From: an uncultured Aquimonas sp.
GTDB lineage: Bacteria > Pseudomonadota > Gammaproteobacteria > Xanthomonadales > Xanthomonadaceae
Direction of reading: 5' to 3'
Assembly (NCBI RefSeq): GCF_937888285.1
Contig: NZ_CALART010000091.1
Coordinates: forward strand, 33,190-97,189
Length of the DNA: 64,000 nucleotides
Shown: positions 18,268 through 26,862 of the stretch, one piece after another
How the letters are laid out: the number at the start of each line of letters is the position of its first letter
Position numbering within the stretch: the first letter of the stretch is position 1
Translations under genes and position numbers: made by a program
Notes under the pieces: model-generated
The model's database searches: none
Told to the model about the DNA's origin: nothing
The model's input: only the letters and a program-made list of their open reading frames with translations

Positions 18268-18809
18268 GACATCGCCTCGCGCAGCCAGGCGCGGCCGAAC
18301 TTGAGGTCGCGCTCGACCGTGGCCACCGACACGCCCAGCACTCCGCCGACCTGACGCGCATCCAGTCCGCCGAAATACGTCAGTTCCAGCGCACGCGCGG
18401 CGCGCGTGTCTTCACCGGCCAGCCGCTCCAGCGCCTCGTGGACTTCGAGCACGCCCACACCGTCGTCGGTCGCCGCGCGCTCGGGGTCGAGCGTCACCGC
18501 CACCGCATCGCCGCCGCGCTTGGCCGAGGCGGCGCGGCGCGCATGGTCGACCAGCACGGTGCGCATCTGCAGCGCGGCGAGCGCGAAGAAGTGCGCCCGC
18601 GAATCCCAGTCGACCTCCGCGCCCAGCATCTGCGCCACGGCTTCATGCACCAGCACGGTCGGGCTCAGCACCACGTCGGCGCCCTGGAAGCGCTGCCGCG
18701 CCATCTGCTTCAGCCGATCGTAGATGTGCGCATTCAAGCGCGGCGCCGCATCGGCAGCACCGGTGCGCCAGGCGTGCAGCAGGGCGGTGATGGCGGCAGT
18801 GTGTTCCAA
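18264..18809 (-). CDS. ECF-type RNA polymerase sigma factor (TIGR02999-like)
   Basis: The product is a 181-residue ECF-family sigma factor. Region 2 is seen in SPTVLVHEAVAQML to MRTVLVDHARRAASAKRGG, a hallmark of the planctomycete/xanthomonad subfamily, and region 4 in LTYFGGLDARQVGGVLGVSVATVERDLKFGRAWL. The frame is open for 73 codons upstream, but a TTG at 18809 preceded by GGAGGA at six bases' spacing and starting LEHTAAITALLHAWRTG fits the family better. No anti-sigma gene is adjacent; instead it overlaps the kinase by four bases, which suggests the kinase controls its activity. Confidence 0.85.
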   Translation of the reverse strand: MEHTAAITALLHAWRTGAADAAPRLNAHIYDRLKQMARQRFQGADVVLSPTVLVHEAVAQMLGAEVDWDSRAHFFALAALQMRTVLVDHARRAASAKRGGDAVAVTLDPERAATDDGVGVLEVHEALERLAGEDTRAARALELTYFGGLDARQVGGVLGVSVATVERDLKFGRAWLREAMS

Positions 18810-19192
18810 GGGGTTCCTCCGGGGCGCGGGTACGTTACCGGAAGGGGCTTGCGGGTGACCAGACAGGATGCCGAGCGAAGGGGTTCCGGTCTTCACGGAT
18901 CGAAAGCTTCGGCAATCGCGCGGCCGCACACGCGACCTGCTCCGGCACAAGGGCGGGATCTCGCTGTACCCGACAAGGCCCGGCGCATCGGTCGCGGGGG
19001 CGTCGTGAGCACCTGGGCACCTGGGCACCTGAGCACTGGACCTGCGCCCATTAGGCCGTCGACAAAACTGTCACCTCGCTGCGAAACGTCATGCCTCGCC
19101 CGCGAATTGCCTCAATCGTCGTTGACGCTTCTGCCTTGTCACACCGCTTAGCGGGTGACCCCGCCTTTCCAGTTCGGCCGCAGCATTCATCC
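18810..19192. other. Divergent intergenic region
   Basis: These 383 bases separate the ECF sigma gene from the small membrane-protein gene. Apart from a three-copy eight-base tandem repeat (GCACCTGG, 19009-19032) I see no gene, RNA or clear regulatory site. Promoters for both flanking genes are expected here. Confidence 0.5.
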
Positions 19193-19606
19193 ATGAAACC
19201 CTACGTTCCGGCGTCACTTTGGTTGGCGCGTCTGCTCTTCGCGATCTGGATCATCGTAGTGAGCGCGCTGCCGTACTCTCTGGCCTTGTCTAGATCGAAA
19301 GAACCTGGTGCTGCGTCCCTCGCGCTGGCGACGATCGGACTGCTCGGCGCCTTCGCTCTGTTGGAGAGTTTGCGTGCGTTGAAACCCGCAATGGTTCTGG
19401 TGACTCTGGCGTTGGTGCCCCTGGCTGTGAAATGGCTGCTGCGGGTCGGCTTCGTGGTGAAGAATGGCGGCATGGACTGCGGGAGCTGTCAGGGCTCGCC
19501 ACTGCTGTTCGGCTACTACTGGCTCATCGAAACACTGATCCTGATGCCTGGCCTGCTTTTGCTCGGCTGGCTTCTGATCCTCCTGCTCCACCAGCGCAAG
19601 GTCTAG
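19193..19606 (+). CDS. Small hypothetical membrane protein
   Basis: This 137-residue protein is not recognised. It has about four hydrophobic segments (LLFAIWIIVVSALPYSLAL, the AALALATIGLLGAF-like stretch, MVLVTLALVPLAVKWLL and the C-terminal LLLLGWLLILLL region) and a short polar loop with a GGMDCGSCQG motif whose two cysteines could bind metal or form a disulfide. The ATG at 19193 is chosen because the membrane segments follow directly; the frame is open for 34 codons upstream. Four bases separate it from the next small gene, so the two are probably co-transcribed. Confidence 0.6.
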   Translation: MKPYVPASLWLARLLFAIWIIVVSALPYSLALSRSKEPGAASLALATIGLLGAFALLESLRALKPAMVLVTLALVPLAVKWLLRVGFVVKNGGMDCGSCQGSPLLFGYYWLIETLILMPGLLLLGWLLILLLHQRKV

Positions 19607-19610
19607 TTGC

Positions 19611-20096
19611 ATGAAGCGGATGCTCTGGGTGCTTTTCGCTTTCTGGATGCTCGTCGGGATGACCTCGGTGTCGCTCGCCACGGATCACCGTCGAAGCTCG
19701 AATGCCGAGTGGATGGATCTGCAGCTGAGCGCCGAGCAGCAGGCATGGCTGGACTTCCTCCGGCGCTGTCATCGCGACAATCGCTACTCTCCCTATCTGT
19801 TCGAGCTGGACAAAGGCCAGCGGGCAGACCTGCAGGCGCTGGGCATCCCTTCGCCGAGACGACTGGTGGTGTTTGAGCAAGGAAGCTCTGAAGCACCGGT
19901 GGATATCCGGCTCAGCCACGCCTTGCGCACCAGCGACGCCCTGCTGCGTGTGCCCTTGCCGACTCTGGTGGACGAAGCGACCCTTCGGCGCTACGAGCGG
20001 GACGTCATGGGCTGGGAAGAGAACCCCTTGCATCGGCACTGGTCGACGCTCGGCACCGACGAGCGGGTTCCTGGGGCGCAGCCCCGCTGCGATTAG
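19611..20096 (+). CDS. Small secreted hypothetical protein
   Basis: This 161-residue protein has a signal peptide (MKRMLWVLFAFWMLVGMTSVSLA) and a charged, mostly helical mature region with no recognised motif. One cysteine is near the middle and one at the C terminus, so a disulfide is possible. It follows the small membrane-protein gene after four bases and ends about 50 bp before the convergent cysG gene. Partnership with the upstream membrane protein is only suggested by the spacing. Confidence 0.55.
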   Translation: MKRMLWVLFAFWMLVGMTSVSLATDHRRSSNAEWMDLQLSAEQQAWLDFLRRCHRDNRYSPYLFELDKGQRADLQALGIPSPRRLVVFEQGSSEAPVDIRLSHALRTSDALLRVPLPTLVDEATLRRYERDVMGWEENPLHRHWSTLGTDERVPGAQPRCD

Positions 20097-20145
20097 CCGA
20101 AGCGGCCCTTCGCTGTGCGTCGCGCGGGAGCGCTGACTACCAAGC

Positions 20146-21729
20146 TCACGCCCGCATGTCGATCCGCAGCGGCACGCTTGCCTGCGTCACGCAGGGTCGG
20201 CTCTGGGCGACGGTCCGCGCATCCGCCCCAAACCACGCCAGCGTCCGCCCCAGCGCTGCCACCTCGCCGAGGATCAGCAGCGCCGGTGACTTCACCGCCT
20301 CGCGTTTGGCCGTCTCCGGCAGGCTGGTCAGATCGCAGTGGATCACCCGCTGTTCCGCGCGACTGCCGTTCTCGATCAGCGCGGCCGGCGTGTGGCCGCT
20401 GCGGCCGTGAGCCAGCAGCCGTTCGCGCAGGGTGTCGAGGCCGCTGACGCCCATGTAGACGGCCAGGGTCTGCTTCTCCTGCGCCAGCGCGCGCCAGTCG
20501 AGCGCGTCGATCGAGTTGCGGCAGTGGGCGGTGACGAAGCGGACGGATTGGGCGTGGTCGCGGTGGGTGAGCGGGATGCCGGCGTGCGCCGCGCAGGCGA
20601 GTGCGGCGGTGATGCCGGGCACGACCTCGTAGGCGATGCCGTGCGCGCGCAGGTGTTCGAGCTCTTCGCCGCCGCGGCCGAAGATGAAGGGGTCGCCGCC
20701 TTTCAGGCGCACCACGCGCTTGCCTTGGCGCGCGTGTTCGAGCAGCAGGGCGTGGATGCCTTCCTGCGTGGTGTGGTGGGTGCCGGCTTCCTTGGCGACC
20801 TCAATGAACTGGGCGTCGCGGCGCGCGAGTTCGAGCACGGCGCGGCTGACCAGGCGGTCGTGCAGGATCACGTCGGCCTCCTGCAGGCGGCGCTGGCCCT
20901 TGAGCGTGAGCAGGCCGGGGTCGCCGGGGCCGGCGCCGACCAGGCTGACGAAGCCTTCGCGGGAGCCTTCGGGTTCGCCGGCTTCGATCAGTTCGACGAG
21001 CCGCGCGCGGGCGTCGTCGAAACGCGCGGCGCGCAGCAGCTCGCCGACCTCGCCCGGCCACAGGGATTCCATGAACTTGCGACGGCTGGGCACGTGCGGG
21101 AAGCGGGCGCGGAGGCGGGCACGGTGGATGCGCAACAGCTCGGCCAGTTGGCCGAAGCTCTCGTCCACCGACTGTTCGATCTTCTCGCGCAGCTGTCGGG
21201 CGAGTACTGGTGCGGCACCGCCGCTGCTGATGGCGACGGTCAGCGGGCCGCGGCGCACCACGGCCGGCACCTGCACGCGGGTCAGCTCGGTGTCGTCGAC
21301 GACGTTGACCCAGAGCCTGCGCGCAGCACCTTCCTCGGCGACGGCGCGGTTGACTTCGACCTCGTCGGTGGCGGCGATGGCGAGGAAGACCTCGTCCAGC
21401 CAGTGCGCCTGGAACTCGCCTTCGAGGTGGGTGATGCGGCCCTCGGCCTTGAGCTTCTGCAGCGCTTCGTTGAGTTGGGGCGCGCCGACGCGGACGATCG
21501 CGCCGCATTCGATCAGGGGCAGAACCTTGCGCGCCGCAACTTCGCCGCCGCCGACGACGAGGACCTGGCGGCCCTTGAGGTTGAGGAAGAGGGGGTAAAG
21601 AGGTGCAGTGGCACCCGCGCTTGCGTTGTCGAGCTCGGATGGGCCGCCCGGGATTCGGGATTCGGGATTCGGGATTTGTAGAGCGGGTTCGGGCCTGCTG
21701 TGGGGTGCGCGCTCCGCACTGCCCTTCAC
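20146..21729 (-). CDS. cysG: Siroheme synthase
   Basis: This trifunctional enzyme makes siroheme, the prosthetic group of sulfite reductase. The N-terminal half is the precorrin-2 dehydrogenase/ferrochelatase (YPLFLNLKGRQVLVVGGGEVAARK, with the NAD loop), and the C-terminal half is the uroporphyrinogen III methyltransferase (GAGPGDPGLLTLKGQ, LKGGDPFIFGRGGEE, VPGITAALA). The 5' end is unclear: no ATG, GTG or TTG lies just before YPLFLNL. The nearest in-frame starts are GTG 21729 and ATG 21783, both upstream of a GATTCGGG repeat that would be translated. The GTG is used provisionally. It is the last gene of the cys run. Confidence 0.85.
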   Translation of the reverse strand: MKGSAERAPHSRPEPALQIPNPESRIPGGPSELDNASAGATAPLYPLFLNLKGRQVLVVGGGEVAARKVLPLIECGAIVRVGAPQLNEALQKLKAEGRITHLEGEFQAHWLDEVFLAIAATDEVEVNRAVAEEGAARRLWVNVVDDTELTRVQVPAVVRRGPLTVAISSGGAAPVLARQLREKIEQSVDESFGQLAELLRIHRARLRARFPHVPSRRKFMESLWPGEVGELLRAARFDDARARLVELIEAGEPEGSREGFVSLVGAGPGDPGLLTLKGQRRLQEADVILHDRLVSRAVLELARRDAQFIEVAKEAGTHHTTQEGIHALLLEHARQGKRVVRLKGGDPFIFGRGGEELEHLRAHGIAYEVVPGITAALACAAHAGIPLTHRDHAQSVRFVTAHCRNSIDALDWRALAQEKQTLAVYMGVSGLDTLRERLLAHGRSGHTPAALIENGSRAEQRVIHCDLTSLPETAKREAVKSPALLILGEVAALGRTLAWFGADARTVAQSRPCVTQASVPLRIDMRA

Positions 21730-22008
21730 GCCTTGAGAGCCGGGATTGGGGATTGGGGGTGAGGCGACGCGCCCACGCGGCATGCCGCGTGCGTCGGCGA
21801 ACGCCCGAGCGCTGTGCGCGAGGGCCGGGTAGGGATTCTCTAGAGCATGGCTGTCGCGAGGCGCAAGCAGGTGCTCCGCCCGGCCCCTCTCCCCCGACCC
21901 CTCTCCCGGCGGGAGAGGGGAGCGAAGCGCGGCTTCGACCGCTGGCTCAAGCGAGCGGCTCGGAGCGCTCTGCGAATCCCGAATCCCGAATCCCCAATCC
22001 CGGCTCTC
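21650..22008. repeat. Cluster of GATTCGGG-type and CCTCTCCC hairpin repeats
   Basis: Three copies of a short tract repeat lie at 21650-21677, 21735-21759 and, inverted, 21974-22008, and a ten-base perfect hairpin (CCCCTCTCCC / GGGAGAGGGG) is at 21898-21920. The block fills the space between cysH and the conserved part of cysG. No separate gene was found in it. It probably entered as an intergenic repeat cluster and displaced the original cysG leader. Confidence 0.7.
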
Positions 22009-22765
22009 ACTCATGCAACCCACACTCCCGCTTCAGTCCGAAAAACCGCGTGTCCTCCTCGCGCATGCCGTCGAGCAGGGGGCGGGTGGTGTGGGTGTCG
22101 CCGATCGAGATGTAGCCTTGTTCCCACAGCGGGTGGTACGGCAGGCCGTGCTGGGCGAGGTAGCGACCGACGTCGCGGTCGCTCCAGTCGACGATCGGGT
22201 GCAGCTTGAAGCGGCCTTCGCGACGCTGCAGCACGGGCGTGCTGCTGCGGCTCTGCGACTGGCTGCGGCGCAGGCCGGCAAACCAGGTGCCGACGCCCAG
22301 CTCGCGCAGGGCGCGCTGCATCGGCTCGACCTTGTGGATGCGGTTGTAGCGTTCGATGCCGTCCAGGCCTTGCTCCCACAGGCGGCCGTGGCGGGCTTCG
22401 ATCCAGGCCGGCGAGCGCGCGCTGCGGACGATGTGCAGGTTGAGGCCGAGGCGCTCGGTCAGCGTGTCGATGAACTGGTAGGTCTCGGCGAACAGATAGC
22501 CGGTATCGACGACCACCACCGGCAGCCCGGGCACATGCTGATTCAGCAGGTGCAGGCTGACCGCTGCCTGTGCGCCGAAGCTCGAGGACAGCGCCCGGTT
22601 GCCGGGCAGGTGCTCCAGTGCGAAGCGGATGCGCGCGTCGGCATCGAGGCCTTCCAGCCACTGGTTCAGACGGTCCAGCGCGGCGCCGTCGTCGTCGGCG
22701 GCCGCGGCGACCAGCGCATCCAGATCCGCTGGCGTGGCTTCGAAATGGATGGACTGCGCGCTCAT
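22007..22765 (-). CDS. cysH: Phosphoadenylyl-sulfate reductase (thioredoxin)
   Basis: The 252-residue enzyme reduces PAPS to sulfite using thioredoxin. The PP-loop motif SSFGAQAAVSLHL is at about residues 60-72, VDTGYLFAETYQF follows, and the C-terminal catalytic cysteine is in ECGLHE. It lacks the two extra cysteine pairs that carry an iron-sulfur cluster in APS reductases, so PAPS is the expected substrate. The ATG at 22765 overlaps the cysI stop by four bases (ATGA), indicating coupled translation. The stop codon abuts a GAGAGCCGGGATT repeat copy. Confidence 0.93.
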   Translation of the reverse strand: MSAQSIHFEATPADLDALVAAAADDDGAALDRLNQWLEGLDADARIRFALEHLPGNRALSSSFGAQAAVSLHLLNQHVPGLPVVVVDTGYLFAETYQFIDTLTERLGLNLHIVRSARSPAWIEARHGRLWEQGLDGIERYNRIHKVEPMQRALRELGVGTWFAGLRRSQSQSRSSTPVLQRREGRFKLHPIVDWSDRDVGRYLAQHGLPYHPLWEQGYISIGDTHTTRPLLDGMREEDTRFFGLKRECGLHE

Positions 22766-24444
22766 GCCGCCAGCACCTTTCGCACCCGCAGGGGTTCCGG
22801 CGGCAGCAGGTCGACGCGCAGCAGGAAGTCGCCGAAATGTTCGCCCTCGGCGCGTTCGGCGGCGTAGCGCGCGATCAGCGGGTCGAGCTCGGCGAGGATC
22901 TCGGCCTCGGTGATGTTCTCGCGGTACAGACGATTCAGGCGCTGGCCACGGTGGTCCGCGCCCAGCATCAGGTTGTAGCGGCCGGGGGCCTTGCCGACGA
23001 GCGCGATCTCGCCCAGGTACGGCCGCGAGCAACCGTTGGGGCAGCCGGAAATGCGCAGCAGGATTGACTGTCCGCCAATGCCGTGCCGATCCAGCAGGGC
23101 CTGCACCTTGTTCAGCGCTTCGTCGAGATAGCGCTCGGCCTCGGCCATCGCCAGACCGCAGGTCGGCAGGGCCACGCAGGCGAGCGCCTCGCGCTTGAGC
23201 GGGCTGGTTTCGAGTGCATCGAGCAGGCCGTAGCGGCGCAGCAGGGCGTCGATGCCGGCGCGGCGCTCGGGCGCGATGTCGGCGATCACCAGGTTCTGGT
23301 TGGGGGTCATGCGGAAGTGGCCGCGATGGACCTTGGCGACTTCGCGCAGGCCGGTGAGATGCAGGTGATCCGCGCTGTCCTGGATGCGCCCGGCGCGGAT
23401 GCGCAGGGTCAGATGCCAGCGGCCGTTGTCGGCCTCGACCCAGCCGAAGCGGTCGCCGCTGTGGACGAACTCGAAGGCGCGCGGCGGCTGCAGCGTCACG
23501 CCTGAGCGACGCTCGACCTCGCTGCGGAAGAAGTCGAGCCCGTGCTCGTCGATCGTGTACTTCAGACGCGCGCGCTTGCGGGTGGCGCGGTTGCCGAAAT
23601 CGCGCTGCGCCGTAACCACGGCCTCGCCGACGGGGATCACGTCGTGGGGAGAAATGAACCCGAGGACGTCGGCGAGGCGTGGGTAGGTTTCGGCGTCGCC
23701 ATGGGTGCTGCCCATGCCGCCGCCGACGGTGAGGTTGTAGCCCGCGAGTTCGCCGCTCTCGACCACGGCGATGAAGCCGAGGTCCTGGCTGAACACATCG
23801 ACATCGTTGTACGGCGGAATCGCGAAGCCGATCTTGAACTTGCGCGGCAGATAGGTCGCCCCGTAGATGGGCTCGCCCTCGTCGCCGGCGACGCGCTCCT
23901 CGTCCAGCCAGATCTCGTAGTAGGCGCGGGTGTTGGGCAGCAGGTGCTCCGACAGCGCTGCGGCCTGACGGTAGACCGTGTCGTGCAGCGCCGACAGCAG
24001 CGGGTTGGCGGCCACCGCGACATTGCGGTTGACGTCGCCGCAGGCCGCCAGGGTGTCGATCAGCGCGGCGTTGATCGCCTGCATCGTGGGTTTCAGATCG
24101 CGCTTGATCACCCCGTGGAACTGGAAGGCCTGGCGGGTGGTGATGCGCAGGCCGCGCTCGGCATAGGTGGTGGCGATGGCGTCGAGCTTCAGCCACTGCT
24201 CCGGCGTGATGACGCCGCCCGGCGTGCGCGTGCGGATCATGAAGCTGTGCGCGGGTTCGAGCTTGGCGCGCCGGCGCTCCTCGCGGATGTCGCGGTCGTC
24301 CTGCTGGTAGCTGCCGTGGTACTTCAGGACCACCTGGTCGCTGTCCCTCAAGGCGCCAGTCACGGCGTCGGCGAGGCTGTCCTCGATGGTGCCGCGCAGG
24401 AGTCGGCTGCTGCGCTTGATGTCTTCGACGGAATGGCTGGCCAT
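22762..24444 (-). CDS. cysI: Sulfite reductase hemoprotein (beta) subunit
   Basis: This 560-residue subunit carries the siroheme and 4Fe-4S cluster that reduce sulfite to sulfide with electrons from CysJ. The four cluster cysteines are seen at C423 and C429 (CVALPTC) and C468 and C472 (CPNGC), with the spacing of the E. coli enzyme. Substrate-binding arginines and lysines lie in RTRTPGGV and RITTRQAFQFHG. It lies between cysJ and cysH; a 281-bp gap containing a repeat separates it from cysJ. Full length, no defect seen. Confidence 0.95.
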   Translation of the reverse strand: MASHSVEDIKRSSRLLRGTIEDSLADAVTGALRDSDQVVLKYHGSYQQDDRDIREERRRAKLEPAHSFMIRTRTPGGVITPEQWLKLDAIATTYAERGLRITTRQAFQFHGVIKRDLKPTMQAINAALIDTLAACGDVNRNVAVAANPLLSALHDTVYRQAAALSEHLLPNTRAYYEIWLDEERVAGDEGEPIYGATYLPRKFKIGFAIPPYNDVDVFSQDLGFIAVVESGELAGYNLTVGGGMGSTHGDAETYPRLADVLGFISPHDVIPVGEAVVTAQRDFGNRATRKRARLKYTIDEHGLDFFRSEVERRSGVTLQPPRAFEFVHSGDRFGWVEADNGRWHLTLRIRAGRIQDSADHLHLTGLREVAKVHRGHFRMTPNQNLVIADIAPERRAGIDALLRRYGLLDALETSPLKREALACVALPTCGLAMAEAERYLDEALNKVQALLDRHGIGGQSILLRISGCPNGCSRPYLGEIALVGKAPGRYNLMLGADHRGQRLNRLYRENITEAEILAELDPLIARYAAERAEGEHFGDFLLRVDLLPPEPLRVRKVLAA

Positions 24445-24527
24445 GGTGCGGAATCCCGGGGGAATGGAATACGTTCGAACTAGGCGAAACGGTACGAATC
24501 CGGACCAGCCGCCGCAGCCGCTTCACT

Positions 24528-24675
24528 CGTCGCCCCCGCGAAGGCGGGGGCCCAGTTGAGCCCACCCGCCGGCTCGGACCACCCGTCGACCGGTGGGGGC
24601 CAACCGATCGCGCCGGGGCCTGGATCCCCGTCCCCGCCTTCGCGAGGACAGGCTCTGCGCGGGGATGACGAGTCC
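24528..24675. repeat. Inverted-repeat intergenic element between cysJ and cysI
   Basis: The left end (24528-24555) contains a seven-base hairpin, CCCCCGC-GAAG-GCGGGGG, at 24533-24550. The right end (24620-24650) is a diverged inverted copy (CTGGATCCCCG... CCGCCTTCGCGAGGAC). This resembles the widespread proteobacterial repeat built on CTGGATCCCCGCCTTCGCGG. It interrupts the cys run without disrupting a gene and may affect transcript processing between the two sulfite reductase subunits. Confidence 0.7.
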
Positions 24676-24725
24676 TTCGAGTCGGGCGAAGGTCGCTGGT
24701 TGGGGCGGGGCATCACGTTCCGCTC

Positions 24726-26549
24726 TCAGTAGACGTCGCGGGCGTAGCGCCCGGACTGCTGCAGCTGCTGCAGGGACTCGGCCGCCGCTTCGGCGCTGCC
24801 GAGTCGCTGGGTGAACAGGTCGAGCAGGGTCTGATGGACATCGCGGCCCAGGGCGAGGCTGCCGCAGACGTAGAAATGCGCGCCGCCGTCCAGCCACTCG
24901 AACAGGCGCGCGGCCTGCTCGCGCAGGCGCTGCTGCACGTAGACGCGGGGCTTGGCATCGCGCGAGAAGGCGAGGTCGATGTGCTGCAGTTCGCCGCGGC
25001 GCAGGTGCTCCTGCCACTCGGTCTGGTACAGGAAGTCGTCGCGCAGCGTGCGTGCACCGAACAGCAGCCAGTGCCGGCCGCTGGCGCCTTCGGCCACGCG
25101 CTGCTGCACGAAGGCGCGGTAGGGCGCGATGCCGGTGCCGGCGCCGAGCATGATCAGGTCGCGGGCAGGATCAGCCGGCAGGCGGAAGCGCGGGTTCTCC
25201 TCGATGAAGACGCGGGCGCGCGCACCGGGCTCCAGCTGGGCCAGATGGTGGGAGGCGAGACCCAGTCGCAGCGGATCTTCGTCCTCGGCGCCGACCACAT
25301 CCACGGTGAGATGCACCTCGTCGGCATAGGCCAGCGGGCTCGACGCGATCGAATACAGACGCGGCGCCATCGGCCGCAGGGCGCGCACGAAGGCCTCGGC
25401 CGTCCAGTCGCCCGGCCACTCGCGCAGCACGTCGATCAGCTGGTGGCTGGACAGCAGAGCCGACAGCGAGGCGGCTTCGGCGGGATCGAGCAGGCTGTGC
25501 AGCTCGCGATGCCCGGACACCGCGCCCAGCGCCACCAGCAGGGGCTTGGCCAGCCGCGTGAGTTCGCGATGCTCGGCCAGCCAGACCCGCAGCGGGCGCT
25601 CGACTCCGTCGAGCGTGAGCGCGGCATCGCCATCGAGCCGGGTCAACTCCAGCACGGCTTCGACGAGCGCAGTCGGATTCGGCGCCCACACACCGAGCGC
25701 GTCGCCCGGTGCGTAGTGCAGGCCGGAGCCGGCCAGGCTGAGTTCCAGATGGCGGACGTCGCGCTGGCTGCCGCGGCCGGTCAGGCGCACCTGTTCGATC
25801 AGCTCGGCGGCGAAGGGCTGCTCGCGCGAATGCAGGGCCGCGGCAATCGCCGGGCGCAGCGGGATGACCGCGGCCGAGTGTGCAGCCGGCGCCGCGGGCG
25901 CAAGCTCGGCCGCCAGCGCCTTCAACGACTCGACGGCGCGCGCACGCCATGGCGCGGCGACCGCATCGATGTCGACATCGGCCTCGCCCAGCGGCTGCAG
26001 GCGCTGCGCGCCCAGCTCGGCCAGACGCGCATCGATCTGCCGGCCGGTCTCGCAGAATTTGGGATAGCTGCTGTCGCCGAGGCCCAGCACGGCGTACTTC
26101 AGCTCGGGCAGCTTGGGCGCCCGCCGTCCAAGCAGGAACTCGACGAAGCCGAGCGAATCCTCCGGCGGTTCGCCCTCGCCCTGGGTGCTGATCACCACCC
26201 ACAGCAGGCGCTCGTCCTTGAGCTCGCGGGTGGGATAGGCGTCGGCGCGGATCAGGCGCACGGCAAACCCGGCGGCCTCGGCTGCAGTGACAAGGCCTTC
26301 GGCGGCGCGCTTGGCGTTGCCGGTCTGGCTGCCGTAGAGCACGGTCAGGCGCGGCAGGGCGATGGATTCCGCCTGCGGCGCTGCGGCGGCGGCCGCATGC
26401 CCACCGCGGGCCAGGCCTGCGGCGTAGCCGGACAGCCACCACAGGCTGGCCGGATCGAGGCCATCCAGGGCGCGCGCGATCGGTGCCACCGCGGTCGCGG
26501 CCGGCAGCGGCAGGGCGCTCAGATCGGGCAGGGCGGGGAGGGCGGGCAT
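24726..26549 (-). CDS. cysJ: Sulfite reductase flavoprotein (alpha) subunit
   Basis: The 607-residue NADPH-dependent diflavin protein passes electrons to CysI. Domains in order are FMN flavodoxin (LYGSQTGNAKRAAEGL), a connecting/FAD domain (RLYSIASSP) and the NADPH-binding domain (MLGAGTGIAPYRAF, YVCGSLALGRDVHQTL), ending in the characteristic RYARDVY. The ATG at 26549 is preferred over an ATG 19 codons upstream because the remaining N terminus (MPALPALPDLSALPL) already covers the family length. It is the promoter-proximal gene of the cys run and is divergent from the efflux genes. Confidence 0.93.
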   Translation of the reverse strand: MPALPALPDLSALPLPAATAVAPIARALDGLDPASLWWLSGYAAGLARGGHAAAAAAPQAESIALPRLTVLYGSQTGNAKRAAEGLVTAAEAAGFAVRLIRADAYPTRELKDERLLWVVISTQGEGEPPEDSLGFVEFLLGRRAPKLPELKYAVLGLGDSSYPKFCETGRQIDARLAELGAQRLQPLGEADVDIDAVAAPWRARAVESLKALAAELAPAAPAAHSAAVIPLRPAIAAALHSREQPFAAELIEQVRLTGRGSQRDVRHLELSLAGSGLHYAPGDALGVWAPNPTALVEAVLELTRLDGDAALTLDGVERPLRVWLAEHRELTRLAKPLLVALGAVSGHRELHSLLDPAEAASLSALLSSHQLIDVLREWPGDWTAEAFVRALRPMAPRLYSIASSPLAYADEVHLTVDVVGAEDEDPLRLGLASHHLAQLEPGARARVFIEENPRFRLPADPARDLIMLGAGTGIAPYRAFVQQRVAEGASGRHWLLFGARTLRDDFLYQTEWQEHLRRGELQHIDLAFSRDAKPRVYVQQRLREQAARLFEWLDGGAHFYVCGSLALGRDVHQTLLDLFTQRLGSAEAAAESLQQLQQSGRYARDVY

Positions 26550-26862
26550 GCGGTGCACCGGCAGCGGCGGATCGGGCGGCCACTGTCGCAATCGAGGGGC
26601 GCGCACAGAAACGCGGATCCGAACCTTCGATATGCCGCGACGGAATGTGAACCGACCCGCGTTCCTTCACCGCGGCACCACGAAATTCCAGTCGGCGCAC
26701 GGACTTAAGGCACAGGCTGTCCGCTCGGGCACGGACCACACTTCACGAACGTGCAAACTCGCCGGCCCCGGACGCGCACCGTCAGTGTCCTGCGCGCTGA
26801 CCCTCGTGATGCGCCGCCGCGACCCTGCCACCGAACTCTCCCCCCTCCTCCAAGGTTTCCCG
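26550..26862. other. Divergent intergenic region between cysJ and the efflux adaptor
   Basis: These 313 bases must carry the promoters for the cys genes and the RND efflux genes. No gene was found. I could not identify a convincing CysB-type site or -35/-10 pair. Confidence 0.45.

Noticed and set aside
19009..19032. The GCACCTGG tandem repeat as a regulatory site
   Set aside because: Only three short copies are present, with nothing linking them to a regulator; likely slippage.
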